Assembly (NCBI GenBank): GCA_963932465.1
Contig: OZ010793.1
Location: forward strand, 260,459,696 to 260,523,695
Length of the DNA: 64,000 bases
DNA from: Maratus speciosus
Taxonomy: Eukaryota; Arthropoda; Arachnida; Araneae; Salticidae
Direction: 5' to 3'
Made by a program: the position numbers and the translations under genes. Below, piece by piece: positions 1 to 11,400 of the stretch. Each line of letters starts with the position of its first letter. Position 1 is the first letter of the stretch. A model generated the notes under the pieces. The model worked only from the letters and a program-made list of their open reading frames with translations, did not search any database and was not told where the DNA came from.

Positions 1-726
1 GTACCTTTTAAACGCGTCGAAAATTAACGAAAAACTTCAAAGTTTGAATTAGTCTATCTTCAAAACCTTTTTATGTATAAACGTGAAATTTTGGATATTG
101 ATTAAACAGATTGTGCTTTGTAATATACTACCAACAGAAATTTATTAACCCTTTACAGAATTTGTGTATTGTTGAAATCAAAATAGCTCTTTTTTTTACC
201 CCATAAGTCATTGCGCGCGTGATATCTTGAGAAAGTATGTATGGATTGTCATGAAATTTGGTAAATATACTAAACAAATATGTGTGTTTAAAATGATCTA
301 CTTTTAAGTATTTACAATGGTAATATTTTTAGTTATGACTATTTTTATTCATTAAAAATACAAAATTTTTATTTTTTTTACGAAAATATTTTTTTATATA
401 GTTAATGAAATAATATTAGCCTAAGAATAGATCATTTTAAACACACATATATGTTTAGTATCTTTACCGAATTTCACGCCAATCCATACATACTTTCTCA
501 AGATATCATGCGCGCAATGACTTATGGGGTAAATAAAGAGCTTATTTGATTTCAACAATACACAAATTCTGTAAAGGGTTAATAAATTTCCAATGGTAGC
601 ATATTAAAAAGCACAATCTGTTTAATCAATATCCAAAATTTCATGTTTATGCATAAAAAGGCTTTGAAGATAGACTAATTCAAACTTTGAAGTTTTTCGT
701 TAATTTTCGACGCATTTAAAAGGTAC
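1..726. repeat. Long imperfect palindrome (foldback-type element)
   Basis: The first ~300 bases reappear as their reverse complement in the last ~300 bases. The segment starts GTACCTTTTAAACGCGTCG and ends with the complement of this at 708-726. The arms share the tract with AAAGGGTTAATAAATTT and the CGCGCAATGACTTATGGGG tract, with scattered differences. A short AT-rich spacer lies near 310-420. There is no coding potential. The left arm begins at the window edge, so the true end and any target duplication may lie outside. A foldback or MITE-like DNA element is the likely nature; the superfamily is not recognisable. Confidence 0.8.
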
Positions 727-2452
727 AAGACACCTTAAATTTCTGAAGGCGATCCTTTTTCAGAGATTACTCTCTTCCAGAAATCTGATATTGAAAAATA
801 GATGTGATTGTTATGTTTTTCAGCTACGGTAATTGGTTCTTATGTATTTTTTAGTGCTGAATCCAAAAATGACCTTCATTTTTTACCATACCATCACGTC
901 AGGATTTTTCACAAATCGCAAATTTTTAAATAGTCGAAATATTGCGAAAATCTGCTGCTGTAAAATAGACGTAACTTATTTTCATAATAACTTATTCATT
1001 TTTTTTTTGCTTATACTATGGATTTTTACAGTTAAACATGTAAAATATTGTGTATTTAAAATCCTTATAATTTTATTCCATGCGTGGAAGTTTCTTTGAA
1101 CAGCTCATGCTCTGCTTCGCGCTTTTCTTTTAATCTTCTCTATGGGGTTCATCTCGGTATCGTCTTTTATTTTGGCGGTTGATAAAGCTGGGAAATTTGT
1201 GGCAGATGTATTTAAAACATTTACCTTCTTTTGTTGCTGTACTTACAAATTGCTTTGAGAGATTTTCGCTATTTTTAGCCCCCGGTACGGTATGCTATTT
1301 CTTTCTCCCAGCTTATTTTGTGACATCTCCAAAAAATAACGTTACCTTACAGAAGCCAGCCGTGAAACAAAGCAGTACGATTAAATACTCTATAGCGATT
1401 TTTTAAACTTCTAAGCATCGCACATTTTCAATGTTTATACCGTCATATTCAAAAAAAAAAGTACTTTATAATGCAATTTGTTTGAAAACGGCATCTCCAT
1501 TTATTTTTGAATTTTTTTTTTTTTTTTTTTTTTTGTAGTTTTTAGAGCCATTTGCTTAATATTGGCAACGGAAGAACTCCATTTCTGTAGAAAGTGAAAG
1601 AAAAATAGCAATTATATCTTTTTGTTGCCATTTTCCCATAAAAACTGAAAATAAAAAAGTTAAAATACGTGCTATTTTCAAAAAATATAAACGAAGGATT
1701 TCTGATAAAACAGGGAGCTTTTAGAAACTAAATTTCATTTTAAATATCTATAATGATAATACAAACAAATGAAGGCTTGTGAATCTTTAGATGGCCGATT
1801 TTTTGTCGAGTTTTTTGAATGATGAAATCTCTTTTTTGTGTGTGTGTGTATTATTCAGCGATAGTGACGTCTTAAGCGTACTTTACTGTAGATGTTGTTT
1901 AACACTGTGTGAGAATTCGACGATATCTCACATTGAAACTCTCAATTTACAAGGCAAAAGCCAGCATAGGGAAACTAATGTATTTTCACCTAGCCTCCAA
2001 ATTTCTTCAGAGTCCCAGAAAATGTCGATAAAGATGAAACAAATATATCAATTTCAATCAATCTTTGCTGAGGACACTAGGGTGAAAGGAACTCTTTTAT
2101 CTAGCGAGAGAAATATTCTTTTGATGTTCACGAGGGTCCCGTTCCCGTGGGAAAGTAGAAAGTGAAACCAGAGATTAAACCGGACGCTAAGGTTCCTGAC
2201 TGCAGCCTATAGAGAAAGGGTTGGTCTATGAGATCATGGGCCACGGATGCTGAGTGGCTAATGGGAGTGGCTTTGGTCCTAGACGGAAAAACAAAACTGA
2301 TAAAAGAGGATGCAAGAGCATTCTCGGGAGCTTTTTTTTCCCCTTCTGTTGAAGTTGAGACTTCAAGGTGTTTCTGGCCGTGCAGAGTGGAAATCTCTCA
2401 CGGGCCGACAGCTTCGGGACATATTCCGAAGCACAGAAAAGCGAAAGCCAGG

Positions 2453-2825
2453 TGTGGCTGTTAAGATATCTCCATCACGGAGTTGAATATCGGAGGTTCC
2501 TAAACCTCGGTTAAACATCTACAAAAAGTGCGACATTACTGTCGAGCATCTCGATCTCTACCTTCGAAGAGTGTGGACATTGAATGTATTAGAAACATTC
2601 TCGAAAACAATCTGCCAGTAGAGAACTGGACTTGATTGTACAAATACTTTATTCTTAGCTATACTCGAACCCTTTTATGAAAAATGTTGTAAATAGGACT
2701 TATATAATCTAGAAAACATTTTTTAATTGTTTGTAATGCAATAAAATATTTCTTCGACTTTAAATAAGCCTTGGCCGTTGAAGTTGCCCGCTACCACACC
2801 ACCTTACGACATCGGCTCCGTTACA
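2453..2825 (+). repeat. Possible solo or fragmentary LTR
   Basis: A TG...CA segment starts TGTGGCTGTTAAGATATC just after a purine-rich stretch (AGAAAAGCGAAAGCCAGG) that could be a polypurine tract. It ends CTCCGTTACA. It is GC-richer than its surroundings and has an AATAAA signal near 2741 in the expected R-region position. No partner LTR or pol gene is adjacent and no target duplication is seen, so this is a weak call. Confidence 0.35.
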
Positions 2826-2919
2826 ACTGGATCACAAATGATGAATTCTTCAGCGGATGTGGATGGCGTCACTTTATGTAAAATAAAATCGCATGTTATA
2901 AGTCTTAAAACTGAACTAC

Positions 2920-3204
2920 AGTAGAGCCCCGATTATCGGAGTTTCCGCATTCACCGAGTTATTTTCTTCTGATGAACTGATGGCTTCCATTTTTCTTTTC
3001 CAAAATAAAATTATAGCCATTTTCCCCCCCCATTCTGACCAGAAAATCAGAGTTCTAACTTTTTACGACTGCTCTTTTATCTTCACCTAACACTTCATTT
3101 ATAACGACTGTTTCATATTAATGGAAGCCATCAGTCCATCAGAAGAAAATGATCCATTCCAAAGGTATAAGTTCGATTAACTCGAATAATCGGGACTCTA
3201 CTGT
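2920..3204. mobile_element. Tigger/pogo-like MITE with TA target site
   Basis: The element starts CAGTAGAGCCCCGATTATC and ends with the complement of CAGTAGAGTCCCGATTATT, flanked by TA on both sides. This is the hallmark of Tc1/mariner-pogo (Tigger) elements. Longer internal inverted repeats (TTCTTCTGATGAACTGATGG and its complement) make most of it palindromic. It has no transposase. A related, interrupted copy lies at 50717-51424. Confidence 0.85.
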
Positions 3205-3815
3205 ATCTATATTTAAATACATATATTTTTTGCCATCGGGGGCGACACTAAATTCTGAAAAGCAGAATTCCTGTTTTCTAGTTTTACTTTTTAACTTTGA
3301 AATTTACGATTTGCGAAAATTGTGACGTGATGGTTAAAAATGAAGGTCATTTTCGCATGCAGTGCTAAAAAAATACATCAAAATCAATTACCAAATGTTA
3401 AAAAACACAATCATCGCAGGCTTGTGTTATTAATGTTGTTCACTATAACTAAAAAAACAAAAAATAAGATAAATAATTACCACAGTACAAGAGTAAAAAG
3501 AAAAAGAAAAAAAAATAAGACATTTAATAAATAAATTCTGTTATAACGTTTTTAATTTTACGACCTAATAAGTAACAATAAACCATATTTTGAGAGGGCG
3601 GGATTATATAATAAGAGTGTTGGATAACCGAGTGTTTCGGTTAATCGGACGTCGGATAATCGAAAGTCTGTAACATTTTCAAATCGCATTAATTATTTCA
3701 TATTCATTTAAAAATTAACTGCAAGGAATGATTTGAGCAACAGCAATTATGACTACGTTGATTATATGTCACTCGGGATCGCCCCCCCCAAAACGATTCT
3801 CTGGATCCGCCCCTG

Positions 3816-4283
3816 GGGATGAAAGGGCAGAAGAAGCATTTACTACCCTTAAAGTTGAGTTATGTAACGTGACGCGTTTGGCTACACCTATCGTAGGCCG
3901 GGAATATCAGCTTCACGCCTATGCTTCAGATCTGGCAGTAGGATGTTGTCTTACTCAAAAGATGAAAAGGGTCAGTTTAAACCGATAGCTTTTGCCAGTC
4001 AGAAATTATCAGGGGTTCAGCGTGCTTGGCCGAGTATAGAGAAAGAGGCTTGGAGTGTTCTCTTCGGGTTGCGAAAGTTTGAAAAGTGGACCTATGGATC
4101 TCAAATTGAGATCATAACGGATCATAATCCATTAAAATTTCTCACTGAAACAACCCCAAGGTCCCCCCCCAACTCACTAGATGGGCTCTTGCCTTGCAAC
4201 GCTGGAACTTGAGTATTTCTCATCGTCCAGGAGCGCAACATTTAAATGCTGATGAAATTTCCAGGCTACATAGAAAGAGCTGA
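3816..4283 (+). pseudogene. Ty3/gypsy pol fragment: RNase H domain (frameshifted)
   Basis: This is the end of a retrotransposon polyprotein. The translation shows the RNase H signatures YASDLAVGCCL, IAFASQKLSG, SIEKEAWSVLFGLRKF and IITDHNPLKFL, then HRPGAQHLNADEISR before a stop at 4281-4283. This order is typical of Ty3/gypsy pol. At least two frameshifts break it: one near 3955 (one base missing in CAAAAGATGAA) and one at a poly-C run near 4165. Reverse transcriptase is missing upstream, where the composite repeat's right end abuts. No integrase follows. It is dead as a gene. Confidence 0.85.
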
Positions 4284-4631
4284 GAAGAACAGCCAATTGC
4301 TAGCCCATCGGCATCAATGACTAAATAGTGGACAAACCTTAAAGGGGTGTCATCACGTTTTAATTTTTTTTTTTGTATGTGTGTAATTGTATTTGAATTT
4401 TGTGTTATAGTGTTATGGTGTATTAGCATGTGTAGTTTTTCTGTAATAATAGTAGTACACGGTTCATTAGAGATGTCAGTAGAGAATGTTCAGACACCTT
4501 GATATATATATGTAATAATAATAATGAAGAAACCTGCAAAGAGACTATTGAACTCTTCTGTGATGTTACTATATGTTTGGGGAAAATTAGCCCCTAAATG
4601 GCATATTTTCCGCTAAGGTGGGGGGGGGGGG
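4284..4631 (+). other. Gypsy 3' non-coding region and polypurine tract
   Basis: This is a non-coding stretch between the RNase H stop and the LTR. It ends with a run of about twelve G residues (4619-4631) directly before TGTCAGG, which fits a polypurine tract used to prime plus-strand synthesis. No gene is seen. Confidence 0.55.
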
Positions 4632-5322
4632 TGTCAGGTTCTGAGAAACATCTGCTATTAGAGCTGGGGTTCTATATTATTTTTGTCTTAATATATTATA
4701 TATTGTATGGGGCTGTGTACTGGAATTTCAAAATAACAGTCTTTCCTTATCTAAAACTGAATCTAAGCCGGTGAAAATGTATAGATGGTATGAAGGGGGA
4801 AAAGATAGTTTGAGAGGGGCGTGCCCAACCTTTTGAGATGTCTGTGGAAGATGGGGAGACAATGGGACCCAGGTAGAAAACTCTGGAGGTGTTAGATTGA
4901 GAAGGAGCAAGGGGTTGCTGGAGGGCAGTCTCTTAGGCTGGGATAGTCAGTTTTGAGCGTAGCTCGCAAGGTGGACGTGTGTTCCTTGGATCGCTCTGAG
5001 AGAGTGCGTAGGCTTGGGGAGAGCTCTTAGAGATAGAGCTTAAGCTTAGAGCCCATGTGTTGGGAGATCGAGATTGATCTCCGGAAAGCTAATTTAACGT
5101 GTGTAGAGTGAGAGTGATTTAACGTAGTTTAACTGTACACAGCCAGCATTTGCTGTATTCAATTTAATGTTGAACCGGATCATCTATATCCGAGTTTGTA
5201 AATGTAAATAGCGTCTTGTTGTTGTGTAAATAGTGTGTAAATAAACTGTTAATTTAGTTAATTGAAAGCGTTGGTTTTCATTTAAACAATCTTCTCAGTG
5301 CGTGACCGATATCACGTAATCA
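4632..5322 (+). repeat. Probable 3' LTR of the gypsy element
   Basis: The segment begins TGTCAGGTTCTGAG right after the G-rich polypurine tract and ends near CACGTAATCA. An AATAAA signal lies near 5239, followed by a short tail, as expected for R-U5. The following bases include TGGTGGCAGCAT, which could instead be read as a primer-binding site after a 5' LTR, so its identity as the 3' copy rests on the upstream pol fragment. No second LTR is in the window. Confidence 0.6.
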
Positions 5323-5444
5323 TATCGGTGGTGGCAGCATATAAATAAAAAGGATTTTCTTCGAAGTTGTGCGGACTAAGAGGAAACTCCGACACTAGGC
5401 TAACTAGGTTTGATAGTATTCCAACTTAAACATTTCTTTTGCAG

Positions 5445-5621
5445 ATTTTTAATGATAAACCTTGTATAACTAACCTTTTACAGCTTACAGTCAACTTACA
5501 AGGAAGGTCTCCATACTGGGCATACTTAGAATATGTTGAAAAAAATGCTAATGAAAGTACTCATGTATGTAATAAAGGACCGGTTAAAATTAGCGGCGGA
5601 ATTACAGTAGAAAATCTGTAA
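5445..5621 (+). CDS. Candidate terminal exon of an unrecognised gene
   Basis: A pyrimidine-rich tract and CAG acceptor (ACATTTCTTTTGCAG, ending at 5444) are followed by 58 sense codons and a TAA. An AATAAA signal starts about 10 bases after the stop (near 5629). The peptide contains LTVNLQGRSPYWAYLEYVEK and GPVKISGGITVENL, has normal amino-acid variety and lacks the low-complexity look of nearby spurious frames. No upstream exon with a matching donor is obvious, and the gypsy LTR lies just upstream, perhaps within the preceding intron. I do not recognise the family. It could be a real last exon, an exon fossil or chance. Confidence 0.4.
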   Translation: MFNDKPCITNLLQLTVNLQGRSPYWAYLEYVEKNANESTHVCNKGPVKISGGITVENL

Positions 5622-6436
5622 AAAAAATAAAATACTTTCGAATAATTGGCGTGAAAAGACGAAAGTGACACGCAATTTGGCGATCAACACTTTTCCTCGC
5701 CAAAAGCAAACGATTTTAATGAATCTGAAAATTGTTTGTTAATTGATTTTGAGAATATGCGATATTTAATGAATTTAAACGTAAACCATGAAAGAATTTA
5801 TTATTATTATTACATTTTGTATTATACATGTTGCTTGTTGCCGATTTGAATGAAATTTTGCCATTGTTTTATTCTCCAATCCACAATTCTTTAAATTTAA
5901 ACCGCTTTATCGGTTATAAAAATAACTTTTAACGCCAGATGAATAATGCTGCCGTAATACATTACATTTCCATACCGAAGAAGTTGTTTCCATAGCAACA
6001 AAGTTGAATCTACAGAGATCAATGGAGCATATTTTTGTGTTTGGAACAATTTTAATCAATTTAGGTTTTGTTTTAAATCGTAAAATATGATAGTTAAAAT
6101 TCATTATAAGTACATTAAATATATATGACAAAACTATAGTTAGAACAAACTAAAAATGACAAAGCTAAAGTTATTTAAATTAAACTTGGTTAAACAAATT
6201 CAACATAAAAAGTTTTTTCTTTAAATAGTATTCGACAAGCGTATTTTTTGAAATTTAATTTCTTCGCCAAACGGTGATAAATCGCCAAATAAACGAAATT
6301 TTCATTATTTTTTACGGACGTTTTACCGAGGTTCTGCCGAAAATTTTTTATAAACTTATAACCATGGGAGCAGAACATTCTGTATTTTTTTCAGATTTTT
6401 CTGAGTATGCCCGTAAGGAGACCTTCCTTGTTAGTT
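5622..6436. other. Gene-free AT-rich stretch
   Basis: AT-rich sequence without a convincing gene. The first bases could be the 3' UTR of the candidate exon. Short open frames on the minus strand have low-complexity composition. No repeat family was recognised. Confidence 0.5.
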
Positions 6437-6489
6437 CAGGCGCGGATCCACGGGGGAGGGGGGCATCGCCCCCCCAAAATATAAATCTA

Positions 6490-6940
6490 CCGATTATCGC
6501 CAATTTCGTCAAGCGTTCGCAGGTCAAAAAATCACAAAAGAAACGCGAATTTCGTCAAAGGATAGCGCAAAAAACGTCAATTTCGTCAAAGGATCGTGAA
6601 AATACGCAAATTTCGTCAAAGAACTACGAAAAAAAACGCAAATTTCGTTAAATGATCACAGAAAAAAACGCGAATTTCGTCAAAGGACTACGAAAAAAAA
6701 CGTAAATTTCGTTAAAGGATCACAGAAAAAAAACGCCAATTTCGTCAAGGGATAGCAGAAAAAACGCGAATTTCGCCAAACAATTGCGGAAAAAACGCTA
6801 ATTTCGCAAAAAAGCGCGCAAAAAACGCTAATTTCGTCAGATCTCTGAAAATGCAAATTTCTTCAAAGAATCGCGAAAAATACGCGAATTTCGCCAAAGA
6901 ATCGCTGAAAAAACGCGAATTTTGTCAAAGGGCAGCGGGA
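6490..6940 (+). repeat. 30-bp minisatellite array, left arm
   Basis: About fourteen units of 28-33 bases with consensus close to ACGCGAATTTCGTCAAAGG followed by ATCGCGAAAAAA. Differences between units are mostly point changes and A-run length. The same unit occurs inverted at 7690-7910 and as a large array at 19895-20900. Confidence 0.9.
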
Positions 6941-7010
6941 GGCAAATTAGCACCGGGAGGAGATTCCCCTAGGCACGCTTCCACGGGGGTGGGAGGTGGG
7001 TTCGATCGGG

Positions 7011-7634
7011 GAAAAATAGGGAAGAAAAAATTTACCAAGTAGGTTTTTAAGAAATCAACATACCATACGCATTTTAGCTTTTAACTGACTAGGAGTAGGA
7101 CATAATCCTTTTTTGTTCATTCATCAAATACCCCTTGAAATTTACCAATGTGGGTGGCAATAACAGTACATTTTTTACACATTAGTGGCTCTTCAGAAAA
7201 CATTAAGATGCTTGAATTTTTTAAAGGACCTTTCTTTTTCTTGGTTCTTTCTTTCTTTGGAAATTGCTATGAATCCTATTCTTTTCTCAAACAATAAAGC
7301 ACTCCTCAAAAATATCGTTATACAGAAATTAGAATTGCAGCTTCTTTGAAAGAACGAAAAAGTTTCAGCACTTTAAATGGATCCGCAAAACGTTGTCTAT
7401 TTCTGTTGTAGAGATTCAACAAAAGATACACGAAGTGGCATCACCCTCCACCTCAACCCATAGTGTAAAAAATTATAACGCCATATGCCTTTTTACAGGA
7501 CATAATCCTTTTTTGTTCACTAATTGCCGAAACGTCAGTGAGGTTTACCATTGACACCCGAAAAGTGTTTGGTTTTCGTTTGCTTGTCTGTCTATTCCGC
7601 GAAAACTGCCGTTAAAAGCGTTGGATTTATATCT
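7011..7634. other. Spacer between the minisatellite arms
   Basis: Unique-looking AT-rich sequence between the inverted arms. The phrase GGACATAATCCTTTTTTGTTC occurs twice (near 7097 and 7497), so part of the spacer is itself a direct repeat with a spacing of about 400 bases. No gene is seen. Confidence 0.5.
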
Positions 7635-7689
7635 TGGGGGGCGAACGCCCCGATCGATCCCCCCCCCCCCCCATGGATGCGCGCCTTCG

Positions 7690-7910
7690 GGAATCTCCTC
7701 CTGATATTAATTGTGCGTTTTTCCCGCGGTCCTTTGACGAAATTCGCGTATTTTTTTCGCTATTCTTTGACGAAATTCGCGTTTTTTTGCGATCCTTTGA
7801 CGAAATTCGTGTTTCTGCGCGTTCCTTTGACGAAATTTGCGTTTTTTCGATCATTTGACCTACGAACGATTGACGAAGTTGATTTTTTTCGGCGACCATT
7901 TGTCGAAATC
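7690..7910 (-). repeat. 30-bp minisatellite array, right arm (inverted)
   Basis: About seven units of the same motif in opposite orientation, with TTTGACGAAATTCGCG repeated at a spacing of about 30 bases. It forms the inner part of the right arm of the 6437-7984 element. Confidence 0.9.
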
Positions 7911-8426
7911 GCGATAATCGGTGGATTTATATTTTTTTATCCAAGGGGGGGGGGAGATTTCCCCCTTCCTCTGATCCGCGCCTGTGAAGAGGTGTACACA
8001 CCACTTGGATGACACATTTTGACTTTCGAGGATGTTAAGGCCCCTTCAGATTTCTGAAGCGGATCCTTTTTCAGAGATTATCCTCTTTCAGAAATCTGAT
8101 ATTAAAAAATGGATGTGATGGTTATGCTTTTCAGCTTTCGATAACAGGTTCTGATGTATTTTTTCCTGCTGAATCCAAAAATGGCCTTCATTTTTGGTCG
8201 AAATTAAAAAGTCGAAATATTGGGGAAATTTGCTATATAACATAGATGTAACTTTTTCATAATAATTTATTTATTTTTTTTGCTTATACTATGCATTTTT
8301 ACAGTTAAACATGTAAAATACTCTGTATTTAAAGTCCTTATAATTTTATTACATGCGTGGAAGTTTCTTTGAACCGCTCATGCTCTGCTTCGCGCTTTTC
8401 CTTTAGTCTTCTCTATGGGGTTCATC

Positions 8427-11400
8427 CAACACCGTCTCGATATTATAGACATGCCTTCCGACGCGACGGTCATAAAAAGTAGCCCGTGACGTCACAGATG
8501 TAGTTCCAACATTTTCCCCTCTCAACCCCCCAAATTTAGTGGGAATTCCCGAATCCCGCGCTTGTTTCAAATGTTTTCCGTTGTGTCTTGTGTGTGACGT
8601 GACGCTTTTCTGAATGGATTGGAAATACGTTTCATTATTTGTTTTTAAACTATTTTATTACTTATTATAAATAAAAACTTTTTCTATTCGTGAAGAGGAT
8701 CATCCAATGTCTCTGATAATTTTTGTAAGGATTAGATACAGCTTTATGTAATACAAATATGCCAGCTGGGATGGTTATAGAGCTGAATGTAAAATTGAAT
8801 TCCAGTTCTATAGCCAGACTAGCTAGATTTCACACTGCATCTTTTTGGATATACAAAGATAAAAGCGAAATAGTATAAGCAATTAAATATTTAATATTTT
8901 TTGAATTTTTCCTACCCGTTAAAAAAGTCTAATCTGTGTTGATATCTGTGTTGATTGTTTTTGTGAAGAAACATGTTCATTTTATTTTTAAATAACTACT
9001 TATACTTAAATTGCATTTTATTTTACTGAAAGAATAAAATTTTGTAATTGAAAATTTATTTTATAAATAAAATAAGAGCTTTTTAAAAGGCTTTAATTAC
9101 TGAATATTAACTCCGAGTTAAGTGGTTAAAATGTCAAATATACCTATGATAAAAAACCAAAATACAATTTGTTTTAAATAAAACTATGAATGCTTTTTAT
9201 ATACTGTAATATCTAAAAAAAATTAAAAGTTTGAAAAAACTTTGTTTTGAAAACTATTCATCATTAGTCTTAAAAATGAAAATTTTAAGTACAAGATTTA
9301 GTAAAAATGTTACTGACGAATTATTCTTTGTTGGATACTTATTTTTTAATAATTACTTTCATTAATGTTTGACCTGTATTTGTTTCACTGAAATAATAAA
9401 ATGTTGGTAATCAAAAGTTAATATTATAAAAAAGCAATAGAATTATTTTAAAAGCAGTAATTGCTGAATTATTGACGTCAAATTATGTGGTTAAAATGTG
9501 AAGTTGTCATAAAAATCATGAAAAATTATTTAATAATATATTCATCTAATGTAAAAAAAATAAAAAATAAATAAGTAAAATGAAATGACATGAAATAAAA
9601 TTTAGTATGTATCAATGTTAAAGGTATTTACTATTTTATATTTTATTGAAATGATATAATATTTTATTGTAATATAACCGCAAGAAAATATATTCTCTCT
9701 GAAAAGAAAAATAAATTGTTTTTTTCATCATTTCAAAATTTTCTGAAATTCTACTCCTGTATATATGATAAAAATAAAATATGTGGTAAAGCATATCTGT
9801 GAATGTGAGCAGTATTTTAATTTCAAACTTTTAATTTAAAAAGTACGGATTATTCTTATCATCTATCAAATGTTCTTATTTTTTTTAAAATTCGTAATGC
9901 AGTAATTAAGGTTGAGATAAATATTACTTCTTTTATATCTCTATTATATAAACAAAAGTATATTACTTATTGTACTCACATCTTTTATGGGTTAAAGGAT
10001 ATGAATGGTGTGTAATATATACTGTTGAAATTAATTATATAGGTGAAAAGTTAAATTTTTAATAATAAAAAAAATCATGAAAAAATATTTAATAATATAC
10101 ATTCATCTAAAGTAAAAAATAAAATAAAAATTTTAAATCTGGTTTTTAAATGTTGTAGATACTTATTATTGCGTATTTTATTGAAATGATTTATATTTAA
10201 TAGAAATATAACTATAAAGAAGAAATATAATGAAAGTAATCAACTTTTCCACGGGGAAAAACGATAAAATTGTTTTCCATCACTTCAAAAATTTCGGAAA
10301 TTTTTCTTTTCTATATCTGACGAAACTAAAACATATGTGTGAATGCAGCCATATATTTTAATTACAGGCTTCTCATAAAAAAAAAAAAAATTTGATTATT
10401 ATTAATCCTGTATGAGAATAATATGATTTATTTTTACATTTCATAATGAAATGGAAGAGATAAATATTACTTATTATATATCTTTATTAAATAAACAAAA
10501 CTTCATTACTTATCAAGATATTTATGTTTTCCTACATGTGATTAAATAAGAAAAAGGTTACTTATTAGTAAATAGTGGCACTTATTTTTAAATAATTATT
10601 CATCAGGAGTCTGTCTATGATTTTCTTACATGGTGAAATTGTGAATTGTTTTTAATGTTTTTGAAAAATCTAATCACAACTTCATGAATTTGAATTTATT
10701 GTTATATATAATTTCCTGTTTATCTTTTTAACAAGATTATTTATGTCTAAAAAAGCTATGAAAAGACACTTTGGTAACTTCAGCTATTTTGTGGCAAGTT
10801 AAATTTTATTTTTAAATTATTAAATTTGTTAAAGTTTAAGTTTGTAGAGGGGAAAGAAAGTTTTATTTTTAAGTCAATGAATTTTGAGAAACGTCCTCTT
10901 TTAGGATGAAAAATTTTGTGAAGTGTTCTGTTTTAAGATTTAAAAAATGGTGAAAGGCCCTTTAAAGAAACAATTTTTTTCTTAAACAGATCCCCGTTCA
11001 CATCAATGTTTAAACTGCAGAAATAATAAAATTTTGTAATTGAATAATATTATAAATTTTTAAAAATATTAATAATTATGAATTTAATGAATTTTATAAT
11101 ATTATAAATTAAAAAAAAATCTTTCAAAGGCATTAACTACTAGATACTAACTCAAAATGTTGTGATTAAAAAGTGGAAGATTTCCATGAAATAAAGAAAA
11201 GAAATTCAAAATCCATTTTCTTTTAAATAAAAGTATGACTGATTTTCATATCCTGGAAAATTTAAAATTAATTTGAAAAAATCTTTTGTTTGAAGAGTAA
11301 TTTTATAGTTACCACCCCCCCCCCCCTCCACCACCACCACCAAAAAAAAAAAAAAAAAACTTCAGGCTTCCTAGTAAATCTTTTACTGGCGAATTATTCT

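Larger units (their letters stand above)
1279..3279. mobile_element. Insertion inside copy 1 of the composite repeat
   Basis: Copy 2 of the repeat runs without a break from TTTTCGCTATTTTT into ACTTTTTAACTTTG (near 12000-12025). In copy 1 the same two tracts are separated by about 2 kb. The insert starts near GCCCCCGGTACGG and ends shortly after a GGGGGCGAC tract, which suggests imperfect terminal inverted repeats. It contains a poly-T run, a GC-richer LTR-like block and a pogo-type MITE. No gene is visible; open frames at 1791-2165 and 2228-2464 match nothing I recognise. The boundaries are approximate. Confidence 0.5.
735..3815 (+). mobile_element. Composite repeat, copy 1 (split by an insertion)
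   Basis: The parts 735-1278 and about 3280-3815 together match copy 2 (8046-8426 plus 11885-12538) in the same order. They share the TTTCTGAAG start, the block near 1080-1250 (AGCTCATGCTCTGCTTCGCG, GGTTCATCTCGGTATC) and the end GGATCCGCCCCTG. About 110 bases near 820-930 are also found inverted at 3295-3410, around AAAATGACCTTCAT, so the repeat has subterminal inverted repeats. The end GGATCCGCCCCTG is the complement of CAGGGGCGGATCC, which resembles hAT termini. The right end abuts a gypsy RNase H fragment. No coding capacity is seen. Confidence 0.7.
6437..7984. mobile_element. Inverted-repeat element with minisatellite arms
   Basis: The element starts CAGGCGCGGATCC and ends GGATCAGAGG-like sequence read on the other strand (GATCCGCGCCTG on the plus strand). 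The left arm (6437-7010) and right arm (7635-7984, inverted) share several blocks: a poly-G tract, ATATAAATCYACCGATTATCG, 30-bp minisatellite units, GGAGGAGATTCCC and TTCGATCGGGG. The ends resemble hAT termini, but the flanking 8-mers (TGTTAGTT and TGAAGAGG) do not match, so no target duplication is supported. No transposase is visible. The open frames here are translations of the repeat units. Confidence 0.7.

Noticed and set aside
833..1406. Two short plus-strand frames
   Set aside because: They lie in the composite repeat, are not kept in its second copy and show no domain.
1791..2464. Frames of 124 and 78 codons near an LTR-like block
   Set aside because: No retroviral or retrotransposon motif is visible; no support beyond length.
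6274..7899. Long lysine/arginine-rich or phenylalanine-rich open frames in the minisatellite arms
   Set aside because: They are translations of the 30-bp unit, appear in several frames on both strands and have no start, domain or codon bias of their own.
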